Numbered from the stretch's first letter, positions 8,167 through 16,612 are shown. The stretch is DNA of 33,946 nt from an uncultured cyanobacterium (GCA_946545285.1 CAMNNA010000003.1:1-33946), one strand, 5' to 3'. Made by a program: numbers and translations. Notes: generated by a model not told the origin, from the sequence alone.

Positions 8167-8203
8167 TTTTTTATAAGTAAAATAGATTAAGGTGAGGCGG
8201 AAT

Positions 8204-8848
8204 ATGAAAAGTTCAACAGTAAAAAGATCCAATTTATCCCAAGAGTCAATGGATGTAATTGAAAATTTGGCAAACGATAACAGTTTATATGAACAATATG
8301 TTGAGTCTGATGAATTACCGGAAGAATATTTAAGGCAAGATTCGCAAGTAAAAAATAATAAATCGAAAGAAATTGATTTGTTGTGGCAGAGTTTTAAAAA
8401 TACTCAATTAAACTCTCAATCACCTGTGATGTTGGTGATTTTAGGTTTTATTATGGGTGTTGTTACGACATTGTTATTTATGTGGGCAATTGGTGCTGTT
8501 TCGAATTTCGATATAAAATTACCGGCTTCACCTTCTGTTCAATCGGAAGAAAAAAATATTGAAACTCAAGCTCAAACAGGCGAAGAAGTTTCCGCTGAAG
8601 CTGTTCAAGATGAAAATCAAGATGTTGTTACCGATGGAGAAACATCTGAAAATCAATCAGTGCCGTTTGATAGTTCAAGGATGACAAAATATATTATTCA
8701 AGATGGCGATACTGTAGAAAAAATTATTATCAAGCATTACGGTTCGTATACACCTCAAAGAGCTGAAAATATTAAAAAAGCAAATAATTTATCCAACTTA
8801 GATAGGATAAGTATCGGACAAGAATTACTTATTCCTGTGGAAGAATAA
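8204..8848 (+). CDS. Single-pass membrane protein with C-terminal LysM domain
   Basis: A 214-residue cell-envelope protein. It has no signal peptide: a polar N-terminal region of about 70 residues is followed by one membrane span at about 74-98 (PVMLVILGFIMGVVTTLLFM), then a Glu/Gln-rich linker (about 108-158) and a LysM domain at about 163-212 (YIIQDGDTVEKIIIKHYG...GQELLIPVE). The LysM would therefore lie outside the inner membrane and bind peptidoglycan glycans. I prefer ATG 8204 with AAGGTGAGG upstream; a GTG at 8192 in the same frame is the alternative. It is followed 7 nt later by a secreted GH13-like protein, probably on the same transcript. The architecture is clear, the specific role unknown. 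Confidence 0.85.
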   Translation: MKSSTVKRSNLSQESMDVIENLANDNSLYEQYVESDELPEEYLRQDSQVKNNKSKEIDLLWQSFKNTQLNSQSPVMLVILGFIMGVVTTLLFMWAIGAVSNFDIKLPASPSVQSEEKNIETQAQTGEEVSAEAVQDENQDVVTDGETSENQSVPFDSSRMTKYIIQDGDTVEKIIIKHYGSYTPQRAENIKKANNLSNLDRISIGQELLIPVEE

Positions 8849-8855
8849 TATTATT

Positions 8856-10400
8856 ATGAGCAATATTATTATTAAAAAGGGCGCAAAAATTTTAAACTTT
8901 TTGCTTGTATTTGTGTGTATAAGCAATGTTTGTTATTCACAAGAATGGAAAAACGATTTAAGAACAAAATTTTTGAATAACGACACGGTTATAATGGAGA
9001 TAAATATTCGGTCGTTTAATTCAAAGGATATAGATGGTGATGGGTTTATTCAAACTGAGAAAGGTGAAATTCGGGGGAATTTTTTAAACGCGATTAACCG
9101 ATTGGATGAATTAAAAAGTTTGGGGGTAAATACAATTCATATATTACCTATTACGCCTGTAGGTAAATTGAAGGCATTAGGAACAGCAGGAAGTTTGTAT
9201 TCTGCCTCTTCATTTTCATCTGTAAATCCGGAGCTTGCGGATTTATCAAGTAAATTAGATGTAAATTCTCAGGCAAAAGAATTTATTAAAGCAGCACACG
9301 AAAAAAATATAAGAGTAATTATAGATGTTCCTGCGTGCGCATCTTATGATTTATATATAAGCCGTCCCGAGTTATTTGTAAAAGGAAAGTTGGATGAGCC
9401 GGTATTGCCGTCTGATTGGACGGATGTTCGTTTGTTGAATTCGGGAGATGAAAATTTTATAAACCCTGATGTTTATAATTTATATAAAGATTTTGTGGAT
9501 TTGGTTATAGAGTTAGGGTCAGACGGAATAAGAGCGGATGTCGCTCACTCAAAAAGTGCAAATTTTTGGAAGGAACTTATAGATTATTCCAGACAAAAAG
9601 ATCCGGAGTTTTTATGGATTGCGGAATCATCTGATTCTTGGAGTGAATCAATAAGTCCGTATGCTGTGTTTACGCCCTATGATAAACTTTTAGAATCCGG
9701 ATTTGACGGGTATTACGGCTCATTTTTTAATATAAAAGATTGGAAAAATTCGCATGATTTATATAATCAAATATCAAATACTTTAAAAACTTTAAAAGAA
9801 TTTGAAACTAAAAAAAGCGTGATAGGGAGTTTTACAAATCATGACCAAGTTAGTCCTATACTGATAAACGGCCCTGAACTTAGTGATATGATTATATGGC
9901 TTAATGCTACGTTACCGCTAAATTCTTACTTTGTAGACGGATTTCAAACGGGTGATGATTATGTTTATCTAAACGGGAATAAAAAATCAAAAACTTCGAA
10001 TACTGATGATTACACATATTTTACTCATCATGGACAAATTGATATATTCAATTATTCAAGAAAACCGGGCGGAAAAAATATGTTTTTAAAAAATGATTTT
10101 ATCTTAGGGAATAATGTTAAATCAAGTATTTTAGAAGTACTAAATAATGGTAAATTTACTCCGATAAAAATAAATAATGATAAAATTTTTGCATACAGTT
10201 ATTCTTATAATAAAAAAACGGTTTTAACCGTTGGAAATCTTGATTTTAAAAATGAGCAAAAAGCCTCTTTTCATATTCCAAGAAATGCAAAAAATTTGAA
10301 TATGATTCCTATAAAAATAACAAATATGCCGGAGGTTAAAAAAGGTAAGTTTAATTCTGTTTTAAACCCCGGCGAAATTATTGTGTTGATATTTAAATAA
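8856..10400 (+). CDS. Secreted alpha-amylase-family (GH13-like) protein
   Basis: A 514-residue protein with a signal peptide at about 1-28 (KILNFLLVFVCISNVCYS). A GH13 TIM barrel follows. Region II GIRADVAH holds the nucleophile D228, region III WIAESSD the acid/base E257, and region IV FTNHDQ the third carboxylate D330, so the catalytic triad is intact. Region I, normally DxxxNH, reads DVPACAS (D157) and lacks the Asn-His pair that binds calcium or substrate. A DxDxDG calcium-type loop lies at 58-63 and a small beta domain ends the protein. It begins 7 nt after the LysM gene with a weak ribosome site, suggesting coupled translation. It probably acts on alpha-glucans in the periplasm or outside; substrate and activity cannot be told from the sequence. 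Confidence 0.85.
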   Translation: MSNIIIKKGAKILNFLLVFVCISNVCYSQEWKNDLRTKFLNNDTVIMEINIRSFNSKDIDGDGFIQTEKGEIRGNFLNAINRLDELKSLGVNTIHILPITPVGKLKALGTAGSLYSASSFSSVNPELADLSSKLDVNSQAKEFIKAAHEKNIRVIIDVPACASYDLYISRPELFVKGKLDEPVLPSDWTDVRLLNSGDENFINPDVYNLYKDFVDLVIELGSDGIRADVAHSKSANFWKELIDYSRQKDPEFLWIAESSDSWSESISPYAVFTPYDKLLESGFDGYYGSFFNIKDWKNSHDLYNQISNTLKTLKEFETKKSVIGSFTNHDQVSPILINGPELSDMIIWLNATLPLNSYFVDGFQTGDDYVYLNGNKKSKTSNTDDYTYFTHHGQIDIFNYSRKPGGKNMFLKNDFILGNNVKSSILEVLNNGKFTPIKINNDKIFAYSYSYNKKTVLTVGNLDFKNEQKASFHIPRNAKNLNMIPIKITNMPEVKKGKFNSVLNPGEIIVLIFK

Positions 10401-10405
10401 AAATA

Positions 10406-12019
10406 TTAAAAATTATTTCTCATTATATTTAAGTCTGTTTTGGCATCTGTAGTCAGCTTAATGCCGTAAGTTTTGGTAAATAAATCCAATGTTGAAGGAT
10501 TTATTATTTGAGGCGGACAGTTGTTCATATATAAATTTTTTATGTTTAATTGATTTTTTAGGTTTATCAAATTAGAAAATCCCATAACAGAACAATTTGT
10601 ACAAATATAGGTGATTTTGTCGCTAAATTCTTTTAGTTTAGTTAAAATATTAAAAATGAGATTAACCGCAAGCGGGTCGTAATTTCCGATATAGATATTT
10701 AGTGAATTTTTCTTTTCACATTTATAAGAAAGAGTTAATACAGCTTCATCTTTATTCAAATTTGAATAAAAATCGTTAAAGTATTCTTTTCGAATTTCGG
10801 AATAATTATCTGTTCCGATAATGTATAATTTTTTGAATTCACCGGTTTTTAATTTTTCTATACAATTTTGAATTTTTGTTTCAAAATCATCCAAATTATA
10901 ACCTAATCTTAGTGACGGTTTGTTTTTTCCTGTTTTGAAACCTTTCGAATCTATAGCTGTTTTTATGAGTTCGGAATAGTCGTTGTTGTCAACTTTTGTA
11001 AGTCCTTGCGGGATAACATTATTGTTTGAGAATAATCTCCCTCGGTATAGATAATCAGTATTGTAACCGGCGTTTCCGGTTAAAAGTATTGCTCCCGGGA
11101 AGGTTGCAAAATCCAGTATCGCGTTTGAATTTCCTTTCCCGTAATGACCTTTTAAGTTGTCGTATTTTTGAAATTTTTCAAAAGCGTGCGCAATCAGTAA
11201 ATTTCCGTGTGTATAAATATCAATAGGAAGATCTTTTGATTGTTCCAAAATATTTAATAAGTCAAAAAAATTGTTTCCTGAAACTAAAATAGCTTTTCCT
11301 TTTCTTGTTGAAAGTGATACTTCAGTTTCTGATAATTTCCCGAATTGTTTTAGTGCGTGTTCACTTATTTTTATTGATAATTTATTATTTAAGCAAGACA
11401 GATTATTTAAATGTTTTTTTATATTTTCCGGTTTGTAATTCCGTTGATTATAAATATTTATTGCTTTTAAGACATTTATATAAATTTCAGAATCTATTCC
11501 GTCAAAATCATTTAGTTTAGATAGATTTGAGCATACACTTTTTATAACAAGAATTAGAATGTCGGTTAGACATCTTTGTTCCTGCGTTAATTTTTTATAG
11601 TTTGTAAAAAATAATTTTTCACCTTGAGATATTGTATTATTTATGGTCGTGTTTTCATTAAAGTCAATATTAAACTTTAAATTTAATGCTTTTTCGTTAT
11701 TTGTTTGGCATAAATTCAGATAAGTTTGTTTGACGTTTTTAAGCAGATAAAACTGTTTTGTTATAAGCGAAAACAGTTGATTTTCACTAAATTCGTTTAT
11801 AGGAATCAAACTTGCAATGTCATTAATTATTTCAAGATTAATACTTTTGTTGTCTGCGCCCATTTTATTAAGTTTTAAAATATAGTAAGAAGATTGCTTA
11901 ATAAAATAAAACAGAACTTCTTGAAGTGCAGCAATACTTGGCGCTAAAGAACAAGCTCCTCGCGAAGTGCATTCATTTGCATCTGTTGAAATGTTGTTTT
12001 GAAAATTATAATTATTCAT
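10406..12019 (-). CDS. Hybrid-cluster-protein (HCP/prismane) homologue lacking cluster ligands
   Basis: A 537-residue protein with the HCP layout: N-terminal Cys pair (C17, C23; ECTSRGACSLAPSIAALQE), a helical region, then the Rossmann-like segments KAILVSGNNFFDLLNILEQ, IDIYTHGNLLIAHAFEKFQK, FATFPGAILLTGNAG and LYIIGTDNY. HCPs reduce hydroxylamine or NO with a hybrid Fe-S-O cluster. Against the HCP pattern as I know it, the ligand in SGHD is N249, the Glu of THGEM is N273, the Cys of TTNC is A317, the persulfide Cys is T403, and the Cys of IGQCND is Y447. No SWFEQ-like Glu motif is seen. It overlaps the glutaredoxin gene upstream by 8 bases. I infer a non-enzymatic or differently metallated paralogue. 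Family assignment is fairly firm; loss of ligands rests on motif reading, not an alignment. Confidence 0.75.
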   Translation of the reverse strand: MNNYNFQNNISTDANECTSRGACSLAPSIAALQEVLFYFIKQSSYYILKLNKMGADNKSINLEIINDIASLIPINEFSENQLFSLITKQFYLLKNVKQTYLNLCQTNNEKALNLKFNIDFNENTTINNTISQGEKLFFTNYKKLTQEQRCLTDILILVIKSVCSNLSKLNDFDGIDSEIYINVLKAINIYNQRNYKPENIKKHLNNLSCLNNKLSIKISEHALKQFGKLSETEVSLSTRKGKAILVSGNNFFDLLNILEQSKDLPIDIYTHGNLLIAHAFEKFQKYDNLKGHYGKGNSNAILDFATFPGAILLTGNAGYNTDYLYRGRLFSNNNVIPQGLTKVDNNDYSELIKTAIDSKGFKTGKNKPSLRLGYNLDDFETKIQNCIEKLKTGEFKKLYIIGTDNYSEIRKEYFNDFYSNLNKDEAVLTLSYKCEKKNSLNIYIGNYDPLAVNLIFNILTKLKEFSDKITYICTNCSVMGFSNLINLKNQLNIKNLYMNNCPPQIINPSTLDLFTKTYGIKLTTDAKTDLNIMRNNF

Positions 12020-12263
12020 TTTTATTATCTTTCGCTAAGTGATTTTGTAAGTACTCAATAATTTCGTCTGATTCGTAAAGTCCTTTGTTGTTTTTTAAAT
12101 CATATAAAAACGGAACTTGATCTTTACCTCCGAGATGAAGAAGTTTCAATGCGTTTTCGTTATCGTTGGTGTTGAGTTTTTTATAATCAATTTTATTTTC
12201 GTCCATAAAATTCATAACTTTTTTACAATACGGACATGTTTCCATCATAAATAAGTCAAACAT
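12012..12263 (-). CDS. Glutaredoxin
   Basis: An 83-residue thiol oxidoreductase. The dithiol active site CPYC is at residues 10-13. The cis-proline motif (QVPFLYD) is near residue 49 and a C-terminal YESDEIIEYL glutathione-site helix follows. Size and order are typical of a class I glutaredoxin. GGGGAG sits 9 bases before the ATG. It overlaps the downstream HCP-like gene by 8 bases, so the pair is almost certainly cotranscribed and coupled, suggesting a shared redox role. A possible -10 (TATACT, bases 12292-12287 on the minus strand) lies just upstream without a clear -35. Confidence 0.92.
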   Translation of the reverse strand: MFDLFMMETCPYCKKVMNFMDENKIDYKKLNTNDNENALKLLHLGGKDQVPFLYDLKNNKGLYESDEIIEYLQNHLAKDNKNE

Positions 12264-12516
12264 AATTTTCTCCCCTTTGTTTAAATAGTATAAATCAGGA
12301 TAAAAATTTTTTATGCCCTGAAAGTGTAATTTATAAATGTGAATAAAGAATCAGTAAGCAGATACTTGTACAAGTCATGGAATATATTTTAATGTGCAAA
12401 ATTTCGTTAGCAGTAAATATCTAATAGCTGAAATATTTATCCGGTATAATTGTCTTAATGTAAAAATTGTTTTTGTATTGTAGCAAAAAATCTTTTTTTT
12501 GTATTTTAGTCTTAGC
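12264..12516. promoter_or_regulatory. Divergent intergenic region between glutaredoxin and L,D-transpeptidase genes
   Basis: These 253 bases carry no gene. They hold the minus-strand TATACT (12287-12292), a perfect 12-bp palindrome ACTTGTACAAGT at 12364-12375 that could be an operator, and a plus-strand TATAAT at 12445-12450 about 67 nt before the L,D-transpeptidase ATG. No good -35 accompanies either -10. Confidence 0.4.
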
Positions 12517-13131
12517 ATGAGAATTTCTGCGTTAAATATTTTAAAAATATCTGTTTTTTCTGTTGCTTTAAGTGCAATTGCGCCTAAAACTCAAGCTTTG
12601 CCGCATCAAAAACAAGATTCTTTTGAAATGGTTTTTAACAAGCCTCTGCCTGCTGAGGGTTCTAACGATCAAAACTTTTTAAAATTTGCTCCTAATCCTG
12701 ATGTTTTAGTCCAAAATAAAAAGAAAAAAGCAATATTTGTAGTGGATTTATCAAAAAATCATCTCTATCAATATGATAAATCCGGTAAAGCAATTTGGGT
12801 TTACCCTATTGCAAGCGGTAAAAAATCTACTCCAACTCATACCGGTGTCAGGGTAGTTTCTCATGTTGAATCTTACCCATATCGTGGTGCTCCTAAAACC
12901 TCTAAAAGAAGAAAAACTCCGCGTGCGTTCGGTCCTAAAATTATTATTTTAGATAAATTAGACACAAAAACCGGTGAAAAATTCCCGACAGGTGAATTTA
13001 TTCACGGAAATAATAATCCTTCTTCTATCGGGAAATACGCATCTCACGGTTGCATGAGGATGGATAACGAAGTTATTAAGCAATTGGCTAAAGTTGTTGA
13101 ACGTGATGATATCGTTTTGATAAAAAAATAA
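12517..13131 (+). CDS. Secreted L,D-transpeptidase (YkuD domain)
   Basis: A 204-residue periplasmic enzyme that makes 3-3 peptidoglycan cross-links or attaches proteins to the wall, using a catalytic cysteine. A signal peptide spans about 1-28 (ILKISVFSVALSAIAPKTQA). The YkuD domain starts near 71 (KAIFVVDLSKNHLYQYD) and ends with the catalytic motif: H163 in FIHG, then SHGCMRM with C179 and R181. ATG 12517 gives a clean signal peptide; an in-frame TTG at 12499 would add six residues. No Shine-Dalgarno is seen. The 3' flank is a pyrimidine-rich repeat facing convergent hisS. Confidence 0.92.
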   Translation: MRISALNILKISVFSVALSAIAPKTQALPHQKQDSFEMVFNKPLPAEGSNDQNFLKFAPNPDVLVQNKKKKAIFVVDLSKNHLYQYDKSGKAIWVYPIASGKKSTPTHTGVRVVSHVESYPYRGAPKTSKRRKTPRAFGPKIIILDKLDTKTGEKFPTGEFIHGNNNPSSIGKYASHGCMRMDNEVIKQLAKVVERDDIVLIKK

Positions 13132-13180
13132 AAGGGCACTGAAATATCAGCACCCCACAAAAGTTGATTATGATGGATGA

Positions 13181-13260
13181 TTCGATTTTAATTTTCCCCT
13201 TGGTTTTCTTTATTTTCCCTGAACTTTTTCTTATTTCCCCGTAAGTTCTTTTCTTATCCC
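13181..13260. repeat. Degenerate ~20-bp tandem repeat, four units, pyrimidine tract
   Basis: Four successive units of 19, 20, 21 and 20 bp (13181-13199, 13200-13219, 13220-13240, 13241-13260) share the pattern TT...TTTTCTTATTTTCCC(C). The plus strand is nearly all pyrimidine; the minus strand shows G-runs every ~20 bp. It lies between the convergent ends of the L,D-transpeptidase gene and hisS, where no intrinsic terminator is visible. The plus-strand RNA would be C/U-rich and G-poor, resembling a Rho loading site. The 251 bases 13132-13382 hold nothing else I recognise. Confidence 0.55.
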
Positions 13261-13382
13261 TTACATATATATAAACGTTTTTTGATTTTAAAAATTGCCC
13301 TTTTTTATCTAAAAAGTATATATTTGTAATATATCTTTACAAAATCAAAATATTTATTAAAAAATTGGAAAAATTACTCAAA

Positions 13383-14621
13383 TTAATTTATATAATTCAA
13401 AATTTCCGCTCTGTTAACAGTTGTTTGTTCACCGGTTTTTAAGTTCTTAACAGAAATTTTGTTTTGCGATATTTCATCTTCTCCTAAAATCAGAGCATAT
13501 TTTGCAACTTTAGAGGCTTTTTCAAGTTGTTTGGTAAATTTTTTATTTGCCAAATCAAGTTCTACATTTAGCCCTTTATTGCGTAATTCTTGCGCAAGTA
13601 AAAATGCTTCTGCTGTTGAATTTGAAACGATATAGCCATCAAGCAGTTCGTTTTTAATTTCAGGAATTAAAGAAATTAATCTTTCCATTCCCATTGCAAA
13701 GCCAACTGCCGGTGTGTGTTCTCCTCCTAATTGCTCAACAAGTCCGTCGTAGCGGCCGCCTCCGCATACTGCATTTTGAGACCCTAAATTGTTTGATTTG
13801 ATTTCGAATACTGTTCTTGTATAATAGTCTAAACCTCTTACTAATAGCTTGTTTTCGCTATATTTTATTTTTAAATTATCAAGATATTTTTTTAATTCAT
13901 CATAGTGATTTTTGCATTCTTCACACAAAAAATCAGAATGAATTACAGTCTGAATTTCAGGTTTAGCGTAAATTTTTTGGCATTCTTCTACTTTGCAATC
14001 TAATAATCTCAACGGATTTTTGTCAAATCTTGTTTGGCAATCTTCGCATAAGTCGTTTAAATACGGTCTAATGACATTTTTTAATTTTTCTTTGAATTCT
14101 GCTCTGCATTTAGGGCAGCCCAAAGAATTTATTTCGACTTCTAAATCGTTAAGTCCTACAGATTTCAGAAAATCAACGGCAGTTAATATTACTTCCGCGT
14201 CCGCGCTTGGTTGTGAAATTCCAAACATTTCAACTCCGACCTGATGGAATTGTCTTTGACGTCCTGCCTGCGGACGTTCGTAGCGAAACATCGGACCTTT
14301 ATACCAAAGTTTAACCGGTGAAGATAGTCTTGACATACCGTTTTCTATGTAAGAACGTACCACTCCTGCGGTATTTTCCGGTCTTAATGTGATAGATCTG
14401 TCGCTTTTTTCAAAAGTGTACATTTCTTTGTTTACAATATCAGTGGTATCGCCAACTCCGCGCGAAAACAGTTCTGTTACTTCGATTATCGGTGTTCTGA
14501 TTTCGTTAAAACCGTATGAATTAAATACTTTTCTTGCACAATCCTCCACAAAATGCCACATTGTGACATCTTGCGGTAATATATCTTTTGTTCCTTTTAA
14601 TACTTTGATAATTTTTCCCAT
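13383..14621 (-). CDS. hisS: Histidine-tRNA ligase
   Basis: A class II aminoacyl-tRNA synthetase that charges tRNA-His. The 412-residue product has GTKDILPQD at the start, motif 2 (MFRYERPQAGRQRQFHQVGVE), the histidine motif LVRGLDYYTRTVFEI, motif 3 (PAVGFAMGMERL) and a C-terminal anticodon-binding domain. Insert cysteines (CPKC, CEDC, CEEC) are present. I set the start at ATG 14621: the -10 TATAAT ends 6 nt before it, so the longer frame (TTG at 14642) contains the promoter itself. With no Shine-Dalgarno, the mRNA is probably leaderless. Confidence 0.96.
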   Translation of the reverse strand: MGKIIKVLKGTKDILPQDVTMWHFVEDCARKVFNSYGFNEIRTPIIEVTELFSRGVGDTTDIVNKEMYTFEKSDRSITLRPENTAGVVRSYIENGMSRLSSPVKLWYKGPMFRYERPQAGRQRQFHQVGVEMFGISQPSADAEVILTAVDFLKSVGLNDLEVEINSLGCPKCRAEFKEKLKNVIRPYLNDLCEDCQTRFDKNPLRLLDCKVEECQKIYAKPEIQTVIHSDFLCEECKNHYDELKKYLDNLKIKYSENKLLVRGLDYYTRTVFEIKSNNLGSQNAVCGGGRYDGLVEQLGGEHTPAVGFAMGMERLISLIPEIKNELLDGYIVSNSTAEAFLLAQELRNKGLNVELDLANKKFTKQLEKASKVAKYALILGEDEISQNKISVKNLKTGEQTTVNRAEILNYIN

Positions 14622-14627
14622 AAAAAG

Positions 14628-14655
14628 ATTATAGGATTTCAAAGGTTGTTGTCAA
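14628..14655 (-). promoter_or_regulatory. Consensus sigma-70 promoter of hisS, placing +1 at the start codon
   Basis: On the minus strand TTGACA (14655-14650), a 16-nt spacer and TATAAT (14633-14628) match consensus at all twelve positions. The six bases CTTTTT separate the -10 from the ATG at 14621, so transcription should begin at or within a base of the A of ATG. Confidence 0.85.
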
Positions 14656-14672
14656 ACTAAATAAGTTAAAAA

Positions 14673-14861
14673 CTATTTAACATCACCTTTTATAACAATA
14701 AGATTATTCATTATTTTCATAGCGCAAGTCGGCAGCACTACGTGTTCCAAACCATCTGCGATACTGATAATTTTTCCTGCGCCTAGAACGACTTCTTCCC
14801 CTTTATAAATAAATTTGTAGTCTGTATCTCTGTCTGAACGAATTGTAATTTGTGCTGTCAT
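14673..14861 (-). CDS. Small conserved-looking protein, unknown function
   Basis: A 62-residue protein beginning MTAQITIRSDRDTDYKFIYK and ending IMNNLIVIKGDVK. Alternating hydrophobic and charged residues suggest a small all-beta fold. There is no membrane segment and a single cysteine. ATG 14861 is chosen because AAGGA lies 9-13 bases upstream; the longer frame to 14924 begins in the uvrC promoter region. TATACT about 40 nt upstream (minus strand) may be its -10. It reads in the same direction as hisS, which has its own promoter just after this gene. I do not recognise the family. Confidence 0.6.
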   Translation of the reverse strand: MTAQITIRSDRDTDYKFIYKGEEVVLGAGKIISIADGLEHVVLPTCAMKIMNNLIVIKGDVK

Positions 14862-14942
14862 TTTCTTTATCCTTAAATTTCTTCTACGACAAAGTATAAT
14901 ACAATATTTAATTTGAAAATGCAAGCCTTAAGTGCAAAATTA

Positions 14943-14951
14943 TGGTATAAT
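14943..14951 (+). promoter_or_regulatory. Extended -10 promoter of uvrC (leaderless)
   Basis: TGG followed by perfect TATAAT (14946-14951), no convincing -35. The GTG start of uvrC is exactly 6 nt downstream, so +1 would fall at the start codon. Confidence 0.65.
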
Positions 14952-14957
14952 TTTATT

Positions 14958-16610
14958 GTGAATGATAAATTAAAAGAAACATTGAAACTTTTGCCTTCAT
15001 TGCCGGGGTGTTACATATATTACAACTCCGATAATGAAATTATTTATGTTGGGAAAGCAAAAATTTTAAAACGCCGTGTAAAATCTTATTTTAACCGTAA
15101 ACATCATGATAGTGTTAAGGTTAATGTTTTAGTTTCTCAAATCGACCATATGGAATATATTATAACCAATACTGAGGTCGAGGCGCTTATTTTAGAAAGC
15201 CATTTAATAAAAAAACATAAACCGAAATATAATATTTTATTAAAAGATGATAAAAAATACCCGTATTTTCTTGTTACTGATGAGGATTTTCCAAGAATTT
15301 TGATTGTTCGTAAAAGGAATAAAGACAAATTAAAAGGGCGATATTACGGTCCGTATACAAATATCGGTGCTATGCATTCGACTTTGGATTTTTTAAAAAA
15401 AATTTTTCCGCTTCGTCAGTGCAAAACTCCAAGATTTAAATCAAGACCTTGCCTTTATTATGATATAGGCAAATGTCTTGCGCCTTGTCAAAATTTGGTA
15501 ACAAGTGATGAATATAAAGCTCTTGTTCATCAAGCAGAATTGTTTTTATCAGGTAAACAATCCGAATTGATGAATCAATTAATGGCTCAAATGCAAAAAT
15601 ATTCTGATTCCCAGCAATATGAAAAAGCCGCAAGACTCCGTGACAGCTATAAAGATTTAAAAACTACTTTAGAAAAACAAAAAGTTGTTTATGAAAATAC
15701 GAAGCTTAACGAAGATGTTTTGTCGGTTATGCACGAAGACGGTATATTGGTAGTTGTGGTATTGATGATTAGAGAAGGAAGGTTGATTGATAAAAAAGAT
15801 TTTACATTTGAAGTTGAAGCCCAAGACAGAGTTGAATATTTCGAAACCTTCTTTAAGGAATATTACAATACTTTGTCTTTAGAATATCCTGATAAAATCG
15901 TTTCTAATGAACTTGAAAAAATCGGGGAAAAATCATTATATGAAAAATGGCTTGAAATTGTTTCTCATAAAAAAATAAAAATAAGTTACGGAAAATCGGC
16001 TCAAGGGAAAGAACTTCAAACTCTTGCAGATAAAAATGCGTCTATATTATTGAATAATGCAAAATTGTCTAAAATGTCAAAAATAAACGAAGATTTTAAT
16101 CAAATCGGCTCATATTTAAAAGAAAAATTAAAATTAGATAATTTCCCTTATCGAATGGAATGTTATGATATCTCTCATATTCAAGGGACAAATACAGTTG
16201 CTTCAATGGTAACTTTTATAAATGGTCTTAGTAAAAAATCAGAATATAAAAAATTTAAAATCAAAACAACAGAAGGCAAGCCTGATGATTTTATGTCGAT
16301 GAAAGAAGTTTTATCCCGCAGGCTTTTGCATTTGGGACAAAAAGGTTGGGATAAACCCGATCTGATTATTATAGACGGCGGAAAAGGTCAATTATCAAGC
16401 GTTATGAAAGTTGTTAAAGAAATGGGGATAACAGGAATTGATTTTGTTTCTTTAGCTAAAAGAGAAGAAGAAGTATTTTTACCCGGACAATCAAAATCTG
16501 TTATGCTCCCAAAAGAATCAGGCGCATTATTTTTGTTTCAAAGAATTCGGGATGAAGCTCATAGATTTGCGATTACATATCACAGAAATTTGAGATCGAA
16601 AAATATGTAA
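14958..16610 (+). CDS. uvrC: UvrABC excinuclease subunit C, lacking the C-terminal HhH region
   Basis: UvrC makes both incisions in nucleotide excision repair. The 550-residue product has the GIY-YIG domain (LPGCYIYYN...IIYVGKAKILKRRVKSYF) at about 10-95, the Cys-rich RPCLYYDIGKCLAPC segment near 165-180, the UvrB-binding UVR motif (QYEKAARLRDSYKDL) near 210-225 and the RNase H-like domain (YRMECYDISHIQGTNTVASMV; LIIIDGGKGQLSS). It stops at HRFAITYHRNLRSKNM, where family members continue with about 50-60 residues of tandem helix-hairpin-helix. No continuation is seen in other frames. GTG 14958 is the chosen start: it follows the -10 by 6 nt and begins right at the domain (VNDKLKETLKLL). It converges with cysK two bases later. 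Confidence 0.93.
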   Translation: MNDKLKETLKLLPSLPGCYIYYNSDNEIIYVGKAKILKRRVKSYFNRKHHDSVKVNVLVSQIDHMEYIITNTEVEALILESHLIKKHKPKYNILLKDDKKYPYFLVTDEDFPRILIVRKRNKDKLKGRYYGPYTNIGAMHSTLDFLKKIFPLRQCKTPRFKSRPCLYYDIGKCLAPCQNLVTSDEYKALVHQAELFLSGKQSELMNQLMAQMQKYSDSQQYEKAARLRDSYKDLKTTLEKQKVVYENTKLNEDVLSVMHEDGILVVVVLMIREGRLIDKKDFTFEVEAQDRVEYFETFFKEYYNTLSLEYPDKIVSNELEKIGEKSLYEKWLEIVSHKKIKISYGKSAQGKELQTLADKNASILLNNAKLSKMSKINEDFNQIGSYLKEKLKLDNFPYRMECYDISHIQGTNTVASMVTFINGLSKKSEYKKFKIKTTEGKPDDFMSMKEVLSRRLLHLGQKGWDKPDLIIIDGGKGQLSSVMKVVKEMGITGIDFVSLAKREEEVFLPGQSKSVMLPKESGALFLFQRIRDEAHRFAITYHRNLRSKNM

Positions 16611-16612
16611 TT

